A DNA stretch of 64,000 nucleotides from Pomacea canaliculata (GCF_003073045.1 NC_037594.1:22946927-23010926), one strand, 5' to 3'. Positions 48,101-61,700 are shown, counted from the first letter of the stretch. Translations and numbers: made by a program. Notes: generated by a model from the sequence alone, not told the origin.

Positions 48101-49925
48101 AATGGTCTCAACACAACACATCTTCATGAGTTAATAAGTATTTCATCAAAAGATAAAGTTGTTTCAAACAAATTGCAATAAGCAGTGACCAGAAGTGACA
48201 AAAGGTGTACAAAAATATTTCAAAAACTGTTGTCGAAAAAATTAAAATACTAAAACAACACTAACAATTGCATTCTGAAACAAAAAACTTCTCTTCATCA
48301 TTAACATTTTGATACTGTTTGTAGTAAACAACACTTCCTATTTACCCACTGCGCTGTCATTAAAGGTGTGAAGACGTAGTCTTAGTCATGTGACAGACAT
48401 TCTTGCTTCTATGGACGACCACGTGTGTTTTGACTGCACTTCGCACAAACGCATAGAGTGACGAGTGAACACTAACACTAATGTGAACACTTGGACTTTT
48501 GCGCTGTTGGAAGGTCTGTGGGGTGTTGTGAACAATGCGGGCATCGTCGGTCCTGTCTGTCCCAGCGAGTGGGTGTCACGTGATGGGTATCAGACATGTC
48601 TGGCGGTCAACCTGTTGGGCCTGATTGACGTCACTCGGACTTTCCTTCCGCTCGTGCGTCGCGCGCGAGGACGTGTTGTGAACATCTCGAGCGTGTCGGG
48701 AAGAATCGCCTTTGCCGCCTCTCCTTACTGCGTGTCTAAATATGGCGTTGAGGCTTTCTCCGACTGTCTTCGGTACGGCTATACTCACAGATAGTCTGAC
48801 AGGCGACAGAGAGAGAGTGTGTGTGTGACGACAAGCCATTCCCATACTTGTTTTTATTCAAACAGATTTATTTAATAATTTTAAGTCCTTGAGATATGCT
48901 AATAGTAAACCATGTCATTCTTGAAGAAGTGTTTCCACATTTGATGTAATCCTGTCACTGACAAAGTATATTTGATCGTAGAAAGTCCTAGAACAGTCAT
49001 AGCTATCATGCTTTGGTGGATTATTTTGGCAGGAGAGAAGTGTACAGACAGGGTGTACAGGTGTGCATCATAGAACCTGGAGCCTTCAAAACAGATATCT
49101 CTAAACCAGATATTGTATTAAAGTCACATAAGATGTCCTACGATGCCACACCCGCTGACATCAGACAGCATTATCCAGACTTTACGGTGGAAGCATGTAA
49201 GCTCAGTTTGCTTTTTGCGCTATGTTTACTTTTTCGTACGTTAAAGAATTGACCATTAAGTTTTTAGTCTCATACTGAAGGTTTAAATAAACACAGTTAT
49301 ATTTGATAATGGTTAATATTACTTTTCTAATTTAAAAGAAATTATTTTAAGAATTCCATGTAGTAAACAAAATGAGAGTATGGGTGATAAAGATGCAATA
49401 GTTTAATGTCAGCGTTATTTTTTGTTGGTGAATGTATCAAGTAGTATGCTCAGTTGGTGATTAAAATTTGGTTAACTGAAAATAAATAGGATTAGATCCG
49501 TTGAAGGTCACTTCTAATGACTAGCCACGTGACCGACTGACTAGCTCGTACATACATCCACCCGCGTAACCGTTATTTCTTGCGGTTCATCGTATTCAAC
49601 AAGATGGCGGTAGAAGTTCTGTGGTGAGCTACTCGACAAGAGTCTGACGTTGATTGCACAAAACAATGTTCTCTGCTTGAATGTTTCTCATCTCTCTAAT
49701 TAATTTTTGTTAGATGACAAGATGCTCACCAGAGCCTCTGCCATTGTTTCACCGAAGCTGCACCTGGTGGTGGACGCCTACGTCTTGGCTCTGACGTCAC
49801 GGTTCCCGCCGACAAGGCAGCTGGTGGGCAGTGACGTGCGTCTGTTCTACCGCCTGCTGTGGAACTTGCCTACGCCCCTCACCGACTGGATTCTCGTGAC
49901 ATTAAGAGAGTCAGCTGCACACTGA
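45116..49925 (+). CDS. Gene 5: complete, compact SDR9C-type dehydrogenase (clade genes 5-6)
   Basis: Exons: 45116-45118 (ATG only), 45892-46054, 46982-47146, 48514-48772, 49033-49196, 49714-49925. Total 966 nt, 321 residues, all frames intact, AG/GT at every junction. Exon 2 differs clearly from genes 2-4: [19 protein letters not shown] anchor, [27 protein letters not shown], the last closer to vertebrate RDHs. The cofactor loop is AACLT. Exon 4 has [11 protein letters not shown] (as gene 2) and [18 protein letters not shown]. After [19 protein letters not shown]. Exon 6 begins [18 protein letters not shown] and ends ESAAH. Intron 5 is only about 517 bp because the E/LTR composite of genes 1-4 is absent. 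Best candidate for an undisturbed functional member. Substrate unknown. Confidence 0.9.
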
Positions 49926-51423
49926 TAGCAAAGACCTAGTCTACTTTGACATCAAAAAGTAATACTAGAAACATACAAATGATTAAACCTTTTTGCTAAC
50001 AGATCCAGATACATAAATGATACATATACATAGAATAATTTAATAAGCAGACCTGCTTTCATATTTGACTTTGAAGTTTTCTTTAAATGTTTACATGATA
50101 AAAATACGATTCACACAAAACTACGAAACTGAATAAATAAAAATATTACTTTTCCAAAATGTCTCTTTTCCTGATTTCGTATTTTCTATTTATTACTTTC
50201 ACTTCCATTATTATCAATATTTACACTTGGTGACGTATGTGTACAGGTGATCCATTTGAAGTCTATTCTTTTCCATACTATTGGGGGTCTCCATCTTTTA
50301 TTAAGGCCGCAGAGAGTAATAAGTTTCATAGCGATATTTCAGTTATGTAAATTACTGGCAACTGTTTGATGTGAAGTGATTTTCGTAATAATGTTGAGGA
50401 GTGGTTCTACAGAAAACAAACTACACAAGTTTTATGCGAAAGGGAAAGTCTAAAGTAACAAACTGATGACAAAAATCTTTCGATTACCTCCATCACTGGG
50501 ACAAAACTCCACAGAGATGTGAGAAAGAACATGGAGATAATGTGATGACGATTAAGACGATGTTGCAGGAGTCATGCTATTTTTAAGTGGTCCACCCTGT
50601 CAAAGGACTAAATGAGCATTAGGGAGACGAGTCGCGAACAGATTTAAACGGCATCACGAGCACTCATCAAAAAAACAGTGGAAATAGAACATAAAGTATT
50701 AGATAAAACATATTCCAGTGGTATTTTATGACGAAAAGGTACTAGAAATATTATTCTAATGTTTTTTTTTATTCCTGATCATATTTAAATTTGTCGAGAA
50801 AGCAGGAAGTGGAGTATTTCTAAAATTCGTGTTGTCTGTGTGAGCCGAATAAGAAAAAGAAAGATGCAATCCTCGTTTAAAGAAAGCAGAACAGGACACA
50901 ATGTGTTGTTGCTGTATGTTCTGTTTGACACTCAGAAGAAGTTAGTTGCTAAAGATAATGGCTACAAACGCAAGTGGATTGACTTTGTCCGGAGATGTGT
51001 ATGAGTTCTTTGTTTAAACGAGCCGCGCGAATTTCGTTCACACACAAGACTCCAGAATTTGCTTAAGCAGTTTCAACAGTGATTGTTATCTTGTCACTTG
51101 TACAGCACTAACAAGTCTTGGACTTCCAAAACGAAGAGATCTTCCTACAGCAGTGCCAACGATACAACAGCACGAGCTGTTAAAACAACCACAGGTGCTG
51201 GTAAAAAGCTTAAACAAAGATCGAACACTTGATATACAACATCGACACTCTATACACCGTCTGGTCTACAAGTAACATCGTGACACAGTCACAAACACAT
51301 ATCGTCATCCAGCACAATGACAGTGTGAAGCTTGAAACACCAAAATATAACTGAGTGTAACAAACATATGAGGACCTTAAACGGGAACACGTGCGAGTAA
51401 GCAAATAGTAAATTTTGCATATA
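49926..51423. other. 3' flank of gene 5
   Basis: Candidate poly(A) signal AATAAA at 50132-50137; exon-like block 50247-50350 (33 codons, DPFEVYSFPYYWGSPSF, TAA 50348-50350). The short-frame counterpart is degraded (in-frame TGA near 50519). Around 50870-51200 a segment shared with the flanks of genes 4 and 6 includes a coding-looking stretch (DTQKKLVAKDNGYKRKWIDF) interrupted by stops; its family is not recognised. Confidence 0.5.
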
Positions 51424-51582
51424 CAGTTGGACCTCGATAAGTCGACAACCTCCCTACATCGAATTAATTGTTAGTTCGCGGCCAAATACCTGCGCCTATT
51501 ACGCCATTTTCCCTAACTCGAAAACTCCATAAGTCGATTTTTTTTCTGGTCCCTTTGAGTTCGACTTATCGAGGTCCAACTG
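51424..51582. mobile_element. pogo/Tigger-like MITE, 159 bp
   Basis: A terminal inverted repeat of about 23 bp, CAGTTGGACCTCGATAAGTC on the left and its complement on the right, with TA duplications (51422-51423, 51583-51584). The interior is a near-palindrome of AACTCGAAAACTCC type. No coding capacity. TA target and CAGTTG ends fit the pogo/Tigger branch of Tc1/mariner. Confidence 0.88.
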
Positions 51583-51702
51583 TAACTGAGGAAGAAATAC
51601 GAGTACAGTGGAACCTCGGTTAACGACCACAATCCGTTCAGGAAAGTCGTTCATTATCGAAAACTGTCACGAAAGAGTGGGGATAGGGCTATAGTGTGGG
51701 TT

Positions 51703-53108
51703 TGTCGCGTGTTGCTTGCTGCGGGTGGGTAGTTGAGGTATGGGGGCCCAGAGGGGGTTGCCCGAGGGGGAGGCGCGGTCGCCTTTCACTCTGCTGAGGC
51801 AGGTAATGGATCCGCATCGGGAGACACCGTAAGTCAAGCGCTTACCTGATGGGGTCTTTTGTTGCGGGGCCTGACGGGACAGGAGGGCGAAAACCCTATT
51901 AGCGAGGGGAGGATGGAAGTTTTCCTCTCCCCAGAGCCGGGCCTGAGTTTTGGTGTTGAAGGCCTGGGTTCGGACCGGCAGTTGAGAGAAGAGCGTCGGT
52001 GCGAGGAGACGTTGATGTCCCCAGGGCTTGCTGTGTGCTTCCCTGTGTTGGTGCGTCCCTCCCGCATCTCGAGCCTTCTGTGTGGCGCTCAGGACTGGGC
52101 TGTGTGCCTTTTTTCTCCCCGGGGTGGGGACGTGTCCTGGAGCAGTTCCACCTTCTCCTGCGTTTTCTGCGTGCGGCAGAATGAACGCGTCATGAGCCGA
52201 GTGGGTGAGTAGTTGGAGCTTCCTGTCGCCATCTTTTCTAGCTAGCGGCTAGCCGGCCGGTGCGCAAGTGTGCAAAGTGCGTGAGAGACAGGCTGAGAGA
52301 TTTGTGTATAAACTTTGTGCTGTATCTGTATTTTTGGGGGGTAGTTATCTGAGACTTTGTTAGGGTATTTTCTTTGTGTAAGTAAAGTTTCGCGTCTGTC
52401 ATAGCGGACGACGCTGTTGTTGGTTTTGGTCCAAAGGACGCTTGTGATTTTATATGCATGGCCGTGGGGTACGTTGCTCATGCACACCACTTTATGCAGG
52501 CTCAAACACCCGCCCACTAAACCTAGTGGGGTGAAGCAGCAAACAGACGGACGGAGGGCTAAAGGACTACCGTTGGCCAGCCAACTCCGTGTACCTGCGT
52601 ACGAACAGACCTACGCCGAGGTACCAGCGGACTGTCAGTGAAACCAAGATATTCAAGCCGCGAGGACTGTGTGCTTGACAATAGACGACGACCTGTGGTA
52701 GTGAGAAGTAATTGTGTTTCAGGCAGTGGCCGGGAGGGGGACTAGTGGGTGCGCTGTGGGGGAAGTTTGTGTCGCGTCGGACCGCGCGGACACCATCGGT
52801 AGAGGGGCGTGGCTAAACGCTCAGTTGTGTTCGCTAGTGGTGGGACTCCCCACCGTGTGGCTTTATTTTTCTTCTGTTTGTTTTTGTTTTATATATATAT
52901 ATTTCTCTTTCTGTGTTGGGTTGGTGGTTGCATTCTGCGGCCGCCAATAAACTTTAGTCTTGTAGTGTATTTTCGTGTATGCGTTTTATGTTCACTGAGG
53001 AGTGATTGGCTTTGTTGCTCGCGGCGGGCGCGTGGAAGTTTGTCTGTGTGTGTGCGAGTGTGGCTGTGAGAAAGCAAGTCCCGCGACGCCCGGTCGTGTT
53101 ACGCGACA
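51703..53108 (+). mobile_element. Nested solo LTR, 1406 bp, GC-rich
   Basis: Ends TGTCGCGTGTTGC and GTTACGCGACA (TG...CA), with a perfect 5-bp duplication GGGTT (51698-51702, 53109-53113) inside the R2 LTR. An AATAAA at about 52947-52952 lies near the right end, as expected of an LTR poly(A) signal on the + strand. Much more GC-rich than its surroundings. Long open frames within it (for example 51859-52212) are composition artefacts with no recognised domain. No internal gag-pol region remains. Confidence 0.8.
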
Positions 53109-53736
53109 GGGTTTACACATCTGTTCTTTTCTCTAGAAAGGACGTAAATTTTCTTTAGAAATGACGTAAATTTTCTTTCGAAATGACGTAACACACGCAA
53201 GAGCTGATGAGAACGTGATAACTGTGAAGCGTGATTGGTTGTGGTGTGTCATGTGGCGTGACTGACCAATGGAACGCATGTTGTCCTGGAAAGATCTAGA
53301 TGCAAGCTCAGCGCTTTTCGCTAGAGACTTTTGGGGAGAAGACATCAAAGTAACTTTGCAGTTTAAGTCTTCACTTCCTCCTGTTCTACCATTAGCCTCA
53401 GAAGACAAATAATCTTGAGGAAATAAGGACACAACCCAAGAGCGATTTAAGCCAGCACAGACGTACCTGCGCGTACCGGGAGAGCAACTTTCGACCTACG
53501 TAACAACGTAACGGACAAGCTGCTTTTGCCACCGGAATCGGCATTGATGTTCATGTGAGGAACGTCAGGTCTACTGGCGACCGTTCAAGGTGCACAGGGT
53601 GCACGGGGACGAGTCATGTGAGGAATCGTCCAAACCTTCTTCTTCGTACCTCTCTCGTCGCGTACCGGACAACAGAAGACCGATGTCCTAGAAGACTATT
53701 TCTTCTGCGGTGCGACGAGAGACATCTCGATACAGT

Positions 53737-53872
53737 GATAGCCATTGGGCGAGTTCTCCATACGGCGATAGCCATTGGACGAGTTCTCCATACGGCGATA
53801 GCCATTGGACGAGTTCTCCATACGGCGATAGCCATTGGACGAGTTCTCCATACGGCGATAGCCATTGGGCGA
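53737..53872. repeat. 30-bp minisatellite, about 4.5 copies
   Basis: The unit begins GATAGCCATTGGACGAGTTC and ends TCCATACGGC; first and last copies have GGGCGA instead of GGACGA. The 30-bp length keeps all frames open, giving false repeats such as AIAIGRVLHT on both strands. It sits inside the R2-family LTR. Confidence 0.95.
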
Positions 53873-55705
53873 AAACAAGTGACAGAGGGTGTCCTGCAGG
53901 GACTCTACGCAGCGAAGGCACTTGGACAGAGCTAAGTGGCGTGGGCATGAGAACCGTACGGGAAGAGTGATTGTGCAGTGTTGTGAGTGTGACAGTTAAG
54001 GATAGATCTGACTCACTAGTTATCTAGATTAGGATTCAGGAGTGTAGTTAGGTAAACGGGACGACCTAGGTAATTAGCCAAGTTAGGGAATCAGCTCATT
54101 TGAAAACTTACCTGTTCTTGTGTATTCCCTTTTATCATTTGGTAATTTGGTTAATAATTTCTTAAATATACTTTATTGCCTCGTGTTGTTATTCGGGAGG
54201 ATGCATATTGCATATTCGGGATGATGCGTATTGCGGGCTCAACAAGCTAATTAAAAAGTGTAGATCAACAATTTAGTATAGGCGCATGTGGAACCCTTAC
54301 CCTTACCAAATCCACGAACTCCTGCCCCAGAGTTTACGACAGAAACAATTTTTCCCATAACATTGCCAAATGCTCTGATAGGGAAACGAACGATTGCCAT
54401 TCCTCCCACTTCTCACACATTTCTTTAATCACAAAAATCACTACAGAAGAAAGGTAGCAAACAACCGATCGTAACTGTGTCTCGAGCTCGAATGATGCTT
54501 CGTCTGTCATGCTGGTCGGTCACGTGAGGGTGACGTAGATGTTGGTTACCTGAAGTTTTGTTCGGTATCCGGTGCAAATTTTTAACGAAATTTTTGTTCG
54601 TTTTCCAAAATGTTGGCTGTTGGAGGCGTTCTTTAGCCGACGTTCCACTGTATAAAATTTTTATTATGTTATATATTTTAAACAATAAAAAGTCCTTATC
54701 TGAATCAGTTATAACAATACTATAAAAATGCAATTCTGACAACTAGTCTTCTAACGAACAAAATTACAGGATTCTATCTCATACCAAATGCATGTTTTAA
54801 ATGTAGTTGTATTTTATTAGCAATAAGACAACATGGAACTCTCCAGTGTAGGAGAGTAGTTTACTTCTGCTTTCCTAGTGGCAAGAGAGAATGTCGATGT
54901 TTGAAGATTTATATCTGAAAACATTAAGCATCATTTTATTCTCATATTTTTGAAATTCTTTTTTATGATCTTAACCTGATTGTAAAAGAAAAAATGTTGT
55001 CCTTTAAAAATTTGTATGGAGAGCTGAATAAAACTAATCATGGACGACGTGTGACAGACGTATTGTCCATTACACTACACAGCCACGCACGTTACTTCAA
55101 AACAACTAGCATAAAAGAGGAATTAAAGATATAGATATGATAACACAGTTACAAAATGTTAACACAACACAGCACTAGAGAAAAGGATCAGGTTATTCTT
55201 CCCGTCCCAGTTAAGAAAATACATCCCCAAAAAATCACTGTTTTCCTTTTCCCAGTTAAGCTAGTGGAGCCCCTCAATGAACCTGTAACATCACAAAAAA
55301 GGTGGTCGTCGTGAGATGCTCACACCCTGGCTCTCCTACACAAACCGCTTGTCATCAGCTCAACTTTACATTTCGTTCACATTAAACAAACATTTATATG
55401 AGAAACATGAAGCAAGTTTGTGAAACTCTAATGATCAGAGGCGACTGGTAGTTAAGAAAAAGTCTTTACATTAGACCCCGAATGTCGCCCCATAGAGAAC
55501 ATGATCCTTGAAAGCGGCAATGAACGTTGGCCCTAGACCCACGCGTGGATCAGAGGACGGCCATTGAGTACCAGACATCGCGCGTGAGACGGGAGACAGT
55601 AGCGCGGACCTGCTGCACACATAGACACGTCATTCACCCTTCACTCTGTCGGTGGCTTTGCTGCTTGCACATTAAAATTGAAGCTGAACATTCAAGCTGC
55701 CGACA

Positions 55706-58700
55706 ATGGTGAGTTGGACAAACACTTCAGTGTTCATAGTTAAGCGATTGCTGTCAGATTTCACTTGTCGCATTAGCGAGGTGCACCAAAGGTTAGCTGC
55801 AGTTGAGAGTGTGTATTGTCTGCGTAAGTGTAAAGTCTTGTTTAGGTATTGTAAAGAAAATCTTTCACACATGAGTCAAGTACCCATTGGTTAGTTAGAT
55901 GACAAAGGAAGATTGTAATAAAGTTTATAAAAGGTAGACAGACATTGTCAGCAAACAATAAGAAGGTACAGCAATAGATTGACATCGCGCTTATGGGAGA
56001 AGTAAGTAGAGATAAGCAAGTAATCCAACAGATAAATCAACTTTAGACAGGAGGTGGAAACATGCAATGAGAGATGTATTAACAGTAGCTGGTGAAAGAA
56101 TACGTCAATGCCTTCTGCCACTTAAAGGAATGTGACGAGTGAACCACACTTCTGTCAACATACGCCATCTGGCCACCACACCCTCCCCCTTTTCCATTTT
56201 ACTTGTAAGGTATTAATCTCACTAAAAATATAGAAAACTACATCTTAATCATTCTTATTTGATCTTTGTTTGCGATGTATGGAATGCAGCAATGCGTAAA
56301 GTTGACATGTGACATGTACTGAGAGTGTGACCGTGACACAAGAAATCTGTTTCCATTGGAAAGATAGCAGTCCTTTGTCTAGTGTCAATGGTGGAAGACT
56401 GACTTGCAAGACGGTGGCGGCCGCGGAGAACAAGAGAAGAACAAATTAGGCCCAAACAGGCTCAAACATCTCTAAAGTTTAGAATCTAAATGCTCATCAT
56501 GCGTAAAAAAACACAAAAGATAGCTCACTGATCTGTCTGTTGGTTATCTAGCAATGTGAAAATTACTCGTTAAATGCAGGTCGTCCTATTTGTTTGTTTA
56601 TTTTCAGAATTGCTGCTTCGTCGCATGTCTGTTTCTTGCTGTAGTGTTTATTTACCAGCTGGTGACGTGGCTGAGGTCACGCATACGTGTCGGCGACTAC
56701 CACAAAAAGCACGTACTCGTGACAGGTTGTGACACAGGTTTCGGCAATCTGCTTGCTAAACGGCTCGACGGTGTGTATGCCATTTGTTGACTTCACAGCG
56801 AGACAGCCCGAGAATTTATATATGTATCATTATTTGGGTCCTAAATACTGCCAGTGAGAATACCTCACGGTCTGAACATCTTTATTTGACTCTTGTGACT
56901 AGGTATGCAACACTCAGTAAGACGCTGTCAGGATAGTAAACAATCAACACAAATACTAGCAAATGTTTGATTGATAATCTAAATGCTGTTTGTATTTCAT
57001 TCTTTGACTTGTTATTGAACTGTAGTAATACATTCTAGTCTCGTAACATTGCGAATAAAGAAAACAACTACTTTGAGCTGATCTTCGAAAGAAGGTTCTG
57101 GTATACACAATCGCCTGATTAGGAAACGGCTGTAAGGATCCAGAGGGAAATAAAGCTTAGGCTAGACACTGATCCAGGGCTTCTGATTACGCAGAAAATT
57201 GCGTACAGTACGCATTGAAAGTTCGGAGGACCCCTTCAATTTTCGTCAGTGGGGTCCCAGGGGACCCCTTCAAATTTGGGCGAAGAACATATACAAAATT
57301 GGGTAGGTGTAGTGTCTGAAGTCGTAGAGTCTACGACGTAGACCAACCTATTGTTGTCGTCTGCTGCAAGGCGAGAGTTACTTCCCTTGCACTGAGTTTC
57401 TTTTCCCTTACCTAGAAGAGTTCCATTAAAGGCCGATATCTTCCCACCGGGGAGAAATGAGGGGTATCGTCCGTGCAAGGGAAGGTAGGAGTACACGAGG
57501 TGGGGACTGCCATCGGCCAGTCGTCTTCAATTACTACCCGGACAAAAGGCGGGGTGGACATCACAGGCACTGCCGACTAGCATGGCAATAAATCGTCTCC
57601 CTCACCCTACCAGTACTTGCGGTAGGGTCTGAGCGTTGATGCGAAACGACTTCTATCTGAACATTCTGTCGGGGTTAGGACTGACTGTATTCTCCACAAA
57701 CAAACAAAGCTAGAATTTAAAAAGGAGAGAAGAATGAACAGCGCAAATGACACAAACATAAAAACAACTGAATTGATCGCATAATGGTCGGGTGAGATAA
57801 GCGAAGAAAGACACAGTGGGGGCAATATGTTGCAGTCGTGAATTGTTGGCCATTTGTCAAAGTTCAAAGACTGGACTCAAACAGAGTTGTACTTTAGGTC
57901 AGTCATCAGGAGGAATGAACTGAAAATATTAAATATTATTATCCCCTCTTATGAGTAAAGAAAGATGTAAGGAAAGACAGTATGTTCAGATAGAAGCCGT
58001 TTCGACTCACTTTTTCTTAGACCCTACATCAAGTACTAGTCAGCTGAGAAAGGCGTTTTATTGCTAAATATAGTTTGCAACTGAAACTCGTTTAATTTAT
58101 TTGTACAGTTTCAAACACCTTCGATCCCCCTCCATCTCATGATTTACGTAACATTCAGAATCCACTGAATGTCACTGAGCTGAGGGCGCCAGGTCTTGCC
58201 GAGGTTTGCTTTTCTACCTTGCACCAGTTTTTTTATCCCAACTTTTATACTTTTAGCAACGTGCCACCTCTCGTTGATGTTTCTTACAACTCTAGTTCTC
58301 ACTAACTTATTAATTGCCAGGTTACGGTCGAGAACTTCCTCTTGAATGATGGCATCTGAGGCATTCAGACTTTCATACATCCTCTCGCATCCACCACCAG
58401 GTGCAGCTTATTTAACTTATTTCAAAGATGTCGTTGACAGCGTGGTTAAATTCATTGCCTTAGAAACGTAAAGAAAGTGAACACCCCAAGTACAATGAGC
58501 ATAAGTTCATCACAGATGCTTGCACAGACATCATGGCACAGAAATCTCGCCGTTTCTGACTAGACATTACAGTGCTTTGTGTGCCTGAAAGGCAGTTGAA
58601 CAAAAAAGTTGATTTGTTGATTTTTTTTTTTCAAATTGTAAAGGGACCCCTTAGAGTTAGCCTGGGACCCCTTAGAAATCTGAAGAAGGGGTCCCTGGGA

Positions 58701-61700
58701 CCCCAAAGAATTTAGCCTTAGCAGAAGCCCTGCTGATCCATATGCTGACGATGTTTTTCGCATTGTTGATTGTTGGCTTATTGTCTTTCATGTGCAGTGT
58801 ATCCACACATGCAGCTGCACTTTGCTAATTCCATTCCTATGAGTAGTAGTAATCCTCATGATGTCATCATCATTTTCGTCTTATATATCCATACAAGTAT
58901 ATCTAACCTACTCAAATGTACTACCATTGAGGACACTCATGTATTTCTCCTGTTGCTCGCAGTGTTAGGGTTCCGAGTGTTTGCCGCCTGTCTGACGTCA
59001 CAAGCGCGGAGAAACTGCAGGAAGAGACTTCTTCTCGCGTCACCACGTTGGTGCTTGACGTCACAGACGAGAAGAGTATCAGCGCCGCCAGAGACTTTGT
59101 GGCCGCCAGACTGCCGGAGGGTCAAGGTCAGGGTTAGGTTCAGATAAAAGTTTGTTATGCATTTGATTATCCAATCTGAGATGCTAATTATGGTAATGAT
59201 GACATAATGCAACAATAAAATGTTTGTGTGTGCTGGACTCCACTAAAATATGCAACAAAATTCACCCCCAGTGGAGCAAAGAGCAAAATATTGAACCATA
59301 GTGCTACGAAGTTTTCATTTCAAGCAAGATGTAAAAAGTGCTTGCCATTTATGCAAATTAACACTAATTGTTACTTTTTTGACTTCTTTTGACTTTTTAG
59401 GACTAATAGGACGAAGTGTTTAATGCTAACCATACCTCAGATTTCTGTTGTCCGCAATTTATCTCTTTGCGCTCATGTTCAAACTTGTACTGATCCGAAA
59501 GCAATGAAGCGGCCATGTCTGCCTGGCTCTGTTTGAAGTCGTCTGTCCATCATATTGAAAATCATAAAGCGATGCTGACTTAGTATTTTAATAGCTCTTT
59601 ATGTTCATATTATCTGTACACTGTCAATATTTAATATATTTTAGTTTTTCGAAAGCTTGATGAATTAAATATGAAATAAAACAAACTAAAACTTTCCCAC
59701 TATCATAGAAACAATTCCACTTATTATCCTCTGTCAACCTTTAAATAGTATTTACTGTTCCTTTTTAGTGTAGAAGCATTTACATAGGGAATGTAGTCAT
59801 CTTAAAGGTTTACTGCCTTTTTAAAATTGCTTATACCATTGAATTTATAAATCAAAAGTATAATGAAATCAGTGTTTTGGTTAATACCATTATTTTATTT
59901 CATGTCATTTGAGTTATAAACATCAAATCATCTTGTTCGTTTAAATGGAAAAGAGCTCAGAAATATTATAAATCGCATTTTCTTAACGGTTTTTTTTTTC
60001 ATTAGATAACTGAACTCCCAAGGAATAATACATCGTAAACTAAAATTTAAAGAAATCTATTGTACCATTTTTTTTAAAGAAAAAAGCTACAAAATTTTTA
60101 AAGAATGTTTTAAACAAGCCTCAACACAGCACATCTTCATGAGTTATTAACTATTTCATCAAAAGATAAAGTTCATTCAAACGAATTGCAATAAGCAGTG
60201 ACAAGAAGTGACAAAAAGTGTACACAAATATTTCAAAAACTATTGTCCAAATATTAAAATGCTAGAAAAACACCAACATTTTGCATTCTGAAACAAAAAA
60301 TTTCTCTTCATCATTAACATTTTGATACTGTTTGTAGTAAACAACACTTCCTATTTACCCACTGCGCTGTCATTAAGGGTGTGAAGACGTAGTCTTAGTC
60401 ATGTGATAGACATTCTTGCTTCTATGGACGACCATGTGTGTTTTGACCGCACTTCGCACAAACGCATAGAGTGACGAGTGAACACTAACACTAATGTGAA
60501 CACTTGGACTTTTGCGCTGTTGGAAGGTCTGTGGGGTGTTGTGAACAATGCGGGCATCGCCGGTCGTTCCGGTCCCAGCGAGTGGGTGTCACGTGATGGG
60601 TATCAGACATGTCTGGCGGTCAACCTGTTGGGCCTGATTGACGTCACTCGGACTTTCCTGCCGCTCGTGCGTCGCGCGCGAGGACGTGTTGTGAACATCT
60701 CGAGCATGTTGGGAAGAATCGCCGTTGGTAACTCTCCTTACTGCGTGTCTAAATACGGCGTGGAGGCTTTTTCCGACTGTCTTCGGTACGTCTATACTCA
60801 CAGATAGTCTGACAGGCGGCAGAGTGCGTGTGTGTGATGACGACAATCCATTCCCATACTTGTTTTTATTCAAACAGATTTATTTAAGAATTTTAAACCC
60901 TTGAGATATGCTAATAGTAAACAGTGTCATTCTTGAATAAGTGTTTCCACATTTGATGTAATCCTGTCACTGACAAAGTATATTTGATCATAGAAAGTCC
61001 AAGAACCGTCATAGCTATCATGCTTTGGTGAATAATTTTGGCAGGAGAGAAGTGTACAGACAGGGGGTACTGGTGTGCATCATAGAACCTGGAGTCTTCA
61101 AAACAGATATGTTCAGACATGATAGTCTATTAAAGTCACTTAAGATGTCCTACGATGCCACATCCGCTGACATCAGACAACATTATCCAGACTTTACGGT
61201 GGAAGCATGTAAGCTCAGTTTGCTTTTTGCGCTATGTTTACTTTTTCGTACGTTAAAGAATTGACTATTAAGTTTTTAGTCTCATACTGAAGGTTTAAAT
61301 AAACACAGTTATATTTGTTAATGTTTAATATTACTTTTCTAATTTTTTTAAAAAATTGATTATTTTTAGAATAACATGTATTAAACAAGATGGAGTTGAG
61401 GTGATAAAGATACAATAGTTTAACGTCAACGCCATTTGTTGGTGGTGAATGTATCAAGTAGTATACTGTGTTGGTGATTAAAATTTGGTTAACTGAAAAT
61501 AAATAGGATTAGATCCAGTGAAGGTCACTTCTAATGACTAGCCACGCGACCGACAGACTAGCTCGTACCTACATCCACCAGTGTAACCGTTATTTCTTGC
61601 CATTCATCGTATTCAACAAGATGGCGGTAGAAGTTCTGTGGTGAGCTACTCGACAAGAGTCTGACGTTGATTACACAAAACAATGTTCTCTGCATGAATG

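Larger units (their letters stand above)
51665..54341. mobile_element. R2-family solo LTR, reverse orientation, containing another LTR
   Basis: Begins TGTCACGAAAGAGTGGGG and ends GTTTACGACA; it is the reverse complement of 10836-12071 over its length once the inner element is removed (about 1266 versus 1236 bp). The flanks AAAAC and GAAAC are a possible 5-bp duplication with one mismatch. A short intact match to the other copy runs across the nested insertion point (TAGGGCTATAGTGTGGGTT then ACACATCTGT). A 30-bp minisatellite lies at the position where the other copy has its 27-bp one. Confidence 0.7.
51606..54650. mobile_element. Second pogo/Tigger-like element, split by LTR insertions
   Basis: Left end CAGTGGAACCTCGGTTAACG, right end the complement of CAGTGGAACGTCGGC, with TA on both sides (51604-51605, 54651-54652). 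Only about 60 bases of the left and about 310 of the right belong to this element; the rest is the R2 LTR at 51665-54341. The right part is repeated downstream of gene 6 (to 63726), so the element was present before genes 5 and 6 separated. Confidence 0.75.

Noticed and set aside
51859..52212. 117-codon frame in GC-rich DNA
   Set aside because: Lies wholly inside the nested solo LTR, where high GC makes stops rare. No domain seen.
53737..53872. CRISPR-like array of regular repeats
   Set aside because: Units are directly adjacent with no spacers, and the genome is eukaryotic. The same holds for 11375-11509.
53555..53970. Reading frames on both strands with 10-residue repeats
   Set aside because: Same effect from the 30-bp minisatellite in the R2 LTR; open on both strands simply because the unit is a multiple of three.
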